Of a DNA stretch of 15,811 bases, positions 15,454-15,811 are shown one piece after another. Both the position numbers and the translations under genes were made by a program. The DNA is from Candidatus Heimdallarchaeota archaeon (GTDB taxonomy: Archaea > Asgardarchaeota > Heimdallarchaeia > Heimdallarchaeales > Kariarchaeaceae): contig JAOUKW010000048.1 in NCBI GenBank assembly GCA_029882335.1, forward strand, positions 1 to 15,811, given 5' to 3'. The notes under the pieces were generated by a model. The model was given only the letters and a program-made list of their open reading frames with translations, had not been told where the DNA came from and ran no database searches. Position 1 is the stretch's first letter, and every line of letters begins with the position of its first letter.

Positions 15454-15645
15454 TTGCCTGCTGTTGCATCATTAAAGGAATTAGAACAGGTTCAACTAAT
15501 GCTAGAAATAATAAAAGCTGAATATCCAGACGCTTATGAAAAATTCAAAATGCTTTTTAAAACTCATCGTCAAGTTGGATATAAGAATATAGCAAAAATG
15601 ATATTAGGAGAATCAACTCCTAAGAAATTAAAAGGATTAGAATAA
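15454..15645 (+). CDS. Small helical protein of unknown function
   Basis: This 63-residue protein starts with TTG at 15454 and contains PAVASLKELEQVQLMLEII, then KAEYPDAYEKFKMLFKTH, RQVGYKNIAKMIL and a basic tail STPKKLKGLE. It is predicted to be all helical and basic at the C-terminus. I do not recognise it. In support of a real gene, the composition is charged and amphipathic and a TATA-like GATATAAAC lies about 35-40 bases before the start. Nucleic-acid or protein binding is possible but not shown. Confidence 0.5.
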   Translation: MPAVASLKELEQVQLMLEIIKAEYPDAYEKFKMLFKTHRQVGYKNIAKMILGESTPKKLKGLE

Positions 15646-15745
15646 ATATTAAAAATTAAGTTTACTATAAGTCATGATTAAAGTTAATCAACTAAGTAAT
15701 GTAATCTAGATATGTTTTTATGCCTAAATATACCAAATAAATAAT

Positions 15746-15811
15746 ATGTATTGTGGAGAATGTGGAAGTAATATTGAGGAAAAACAAATATTTTGCATGA
15801 AGTGTGGTAAT
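15746..15811 (+). CDS. Zinc-ribbon protein (3' truncated)
   Basis: The frame starts with ATG at 15746 and runs off the right edge after 22 codons. It reads MYCGECGSNI, a short linker, then FCMKCGN: two Cys-x2-Cys-Gly knuckles of a short zinc ribbon, as found at the N-terminus of many archaeal membrane and regulatory proteins. A T-rich, TATA-like stretch lies around 15713-15730. The remainder of the protein and its function are unknown. Confidence 0.65.
   Translation, partial: MYCGECGSNIEEKQIFCMKCGN

Noticed and set aside
1..15811. Mobile element, CRISPR array or defence island
   Set aside because: No transposase or integrase, no regularly spaced repeats and no nuclease-toxin cluster were found; the genes are mainly conserved housekeeping genes.

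Overview
The window is AT-rich, gene-dense archaeal chromosome. Archaeal markers are an Orc1/Cdc6 replication initiator (truncated at the left edge), CDP-archaeol synthase (CarS), the archaea-specific RecJ-like protein with DnaJ-type zinc fingers (COG1107 type) and an Nre-family DNA repair protein. Many genes start with GTG or TTG close behind TATA-like AT-rich elements. A longin/roadblock-like small protein (14426-15007) and a FAD-dependent glycerol-3-phosphate dehydrogenase fit an Asgard archaeon, possibly of the heimdallarchaeial side. That placement is inference from gene content and needs a phylogeny.

Layout: 2-826 (+) Orc1/Cdc6 3' part, abutting carS (-) at 827-1342; 1419-3533 (-) DnaJ-Zn/S1/OB/DHH nuclease; a 350-bp divergent spacer; 3884-4942 (+) tandem universal-stress-protein-like protein; 5137-6444 (+) ArsB/NhaD/P-type ion transporter; 6447-6761 (-) small unknown protein; a 171-bp spacer with two perfect palindromes; 6933-8150 (+) Nre; 8289-9152 (+) membrane protein with a C-terminal thioredoxin-like domain, coupled to nadC (+) at 9157-9999; 10018-10446 (-) A-type Fe-S carrier with a Cys/Gly tail; 10599-12218 (+) glpD-type dehydrogenase; 12304-13140 (+) LigB/DODA-family protein; 13209-14423 (+) SerB with two ACT domains; 14426-15007 (-) longin-like protein; 15113-15325 (+) remnant of an ABC ATPase; 15454-15645 (+) small unknown protein; 15746 to the right edge, a zinc-ribbon protein.

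Most genes look like independent single-gene transcription units. The only tightly coupled pair is the thioredoxin-like membrane protein and nadC. Three convergent pairs end within 0-2 bases of each other. The genes cover housekeeping work: replication and repair (orc1/cdc6, COG1107, nre), lipid and glycerol phosphate metabolism (carS, glpD), NAD synthesis (nadC), serine synthesis (serB) and Fe-S assembly.

The most unusual observations are: a LigB/DODA-family protein in which every recognisable metal or catalytic histidine is replaced; an Nre gene whose conserved N-terminal zinc finger lies upstream of any ATG/GTG/TTG, implying an ATT start or an assembly error; two palindromes in front of nre; an A-type Fe-S carrier with a duplicated Cys/Gly tail; and a decayed ABC ATPase fragment. 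I saw no CRISPR array, rRNA, tRNA or insertion sequence.
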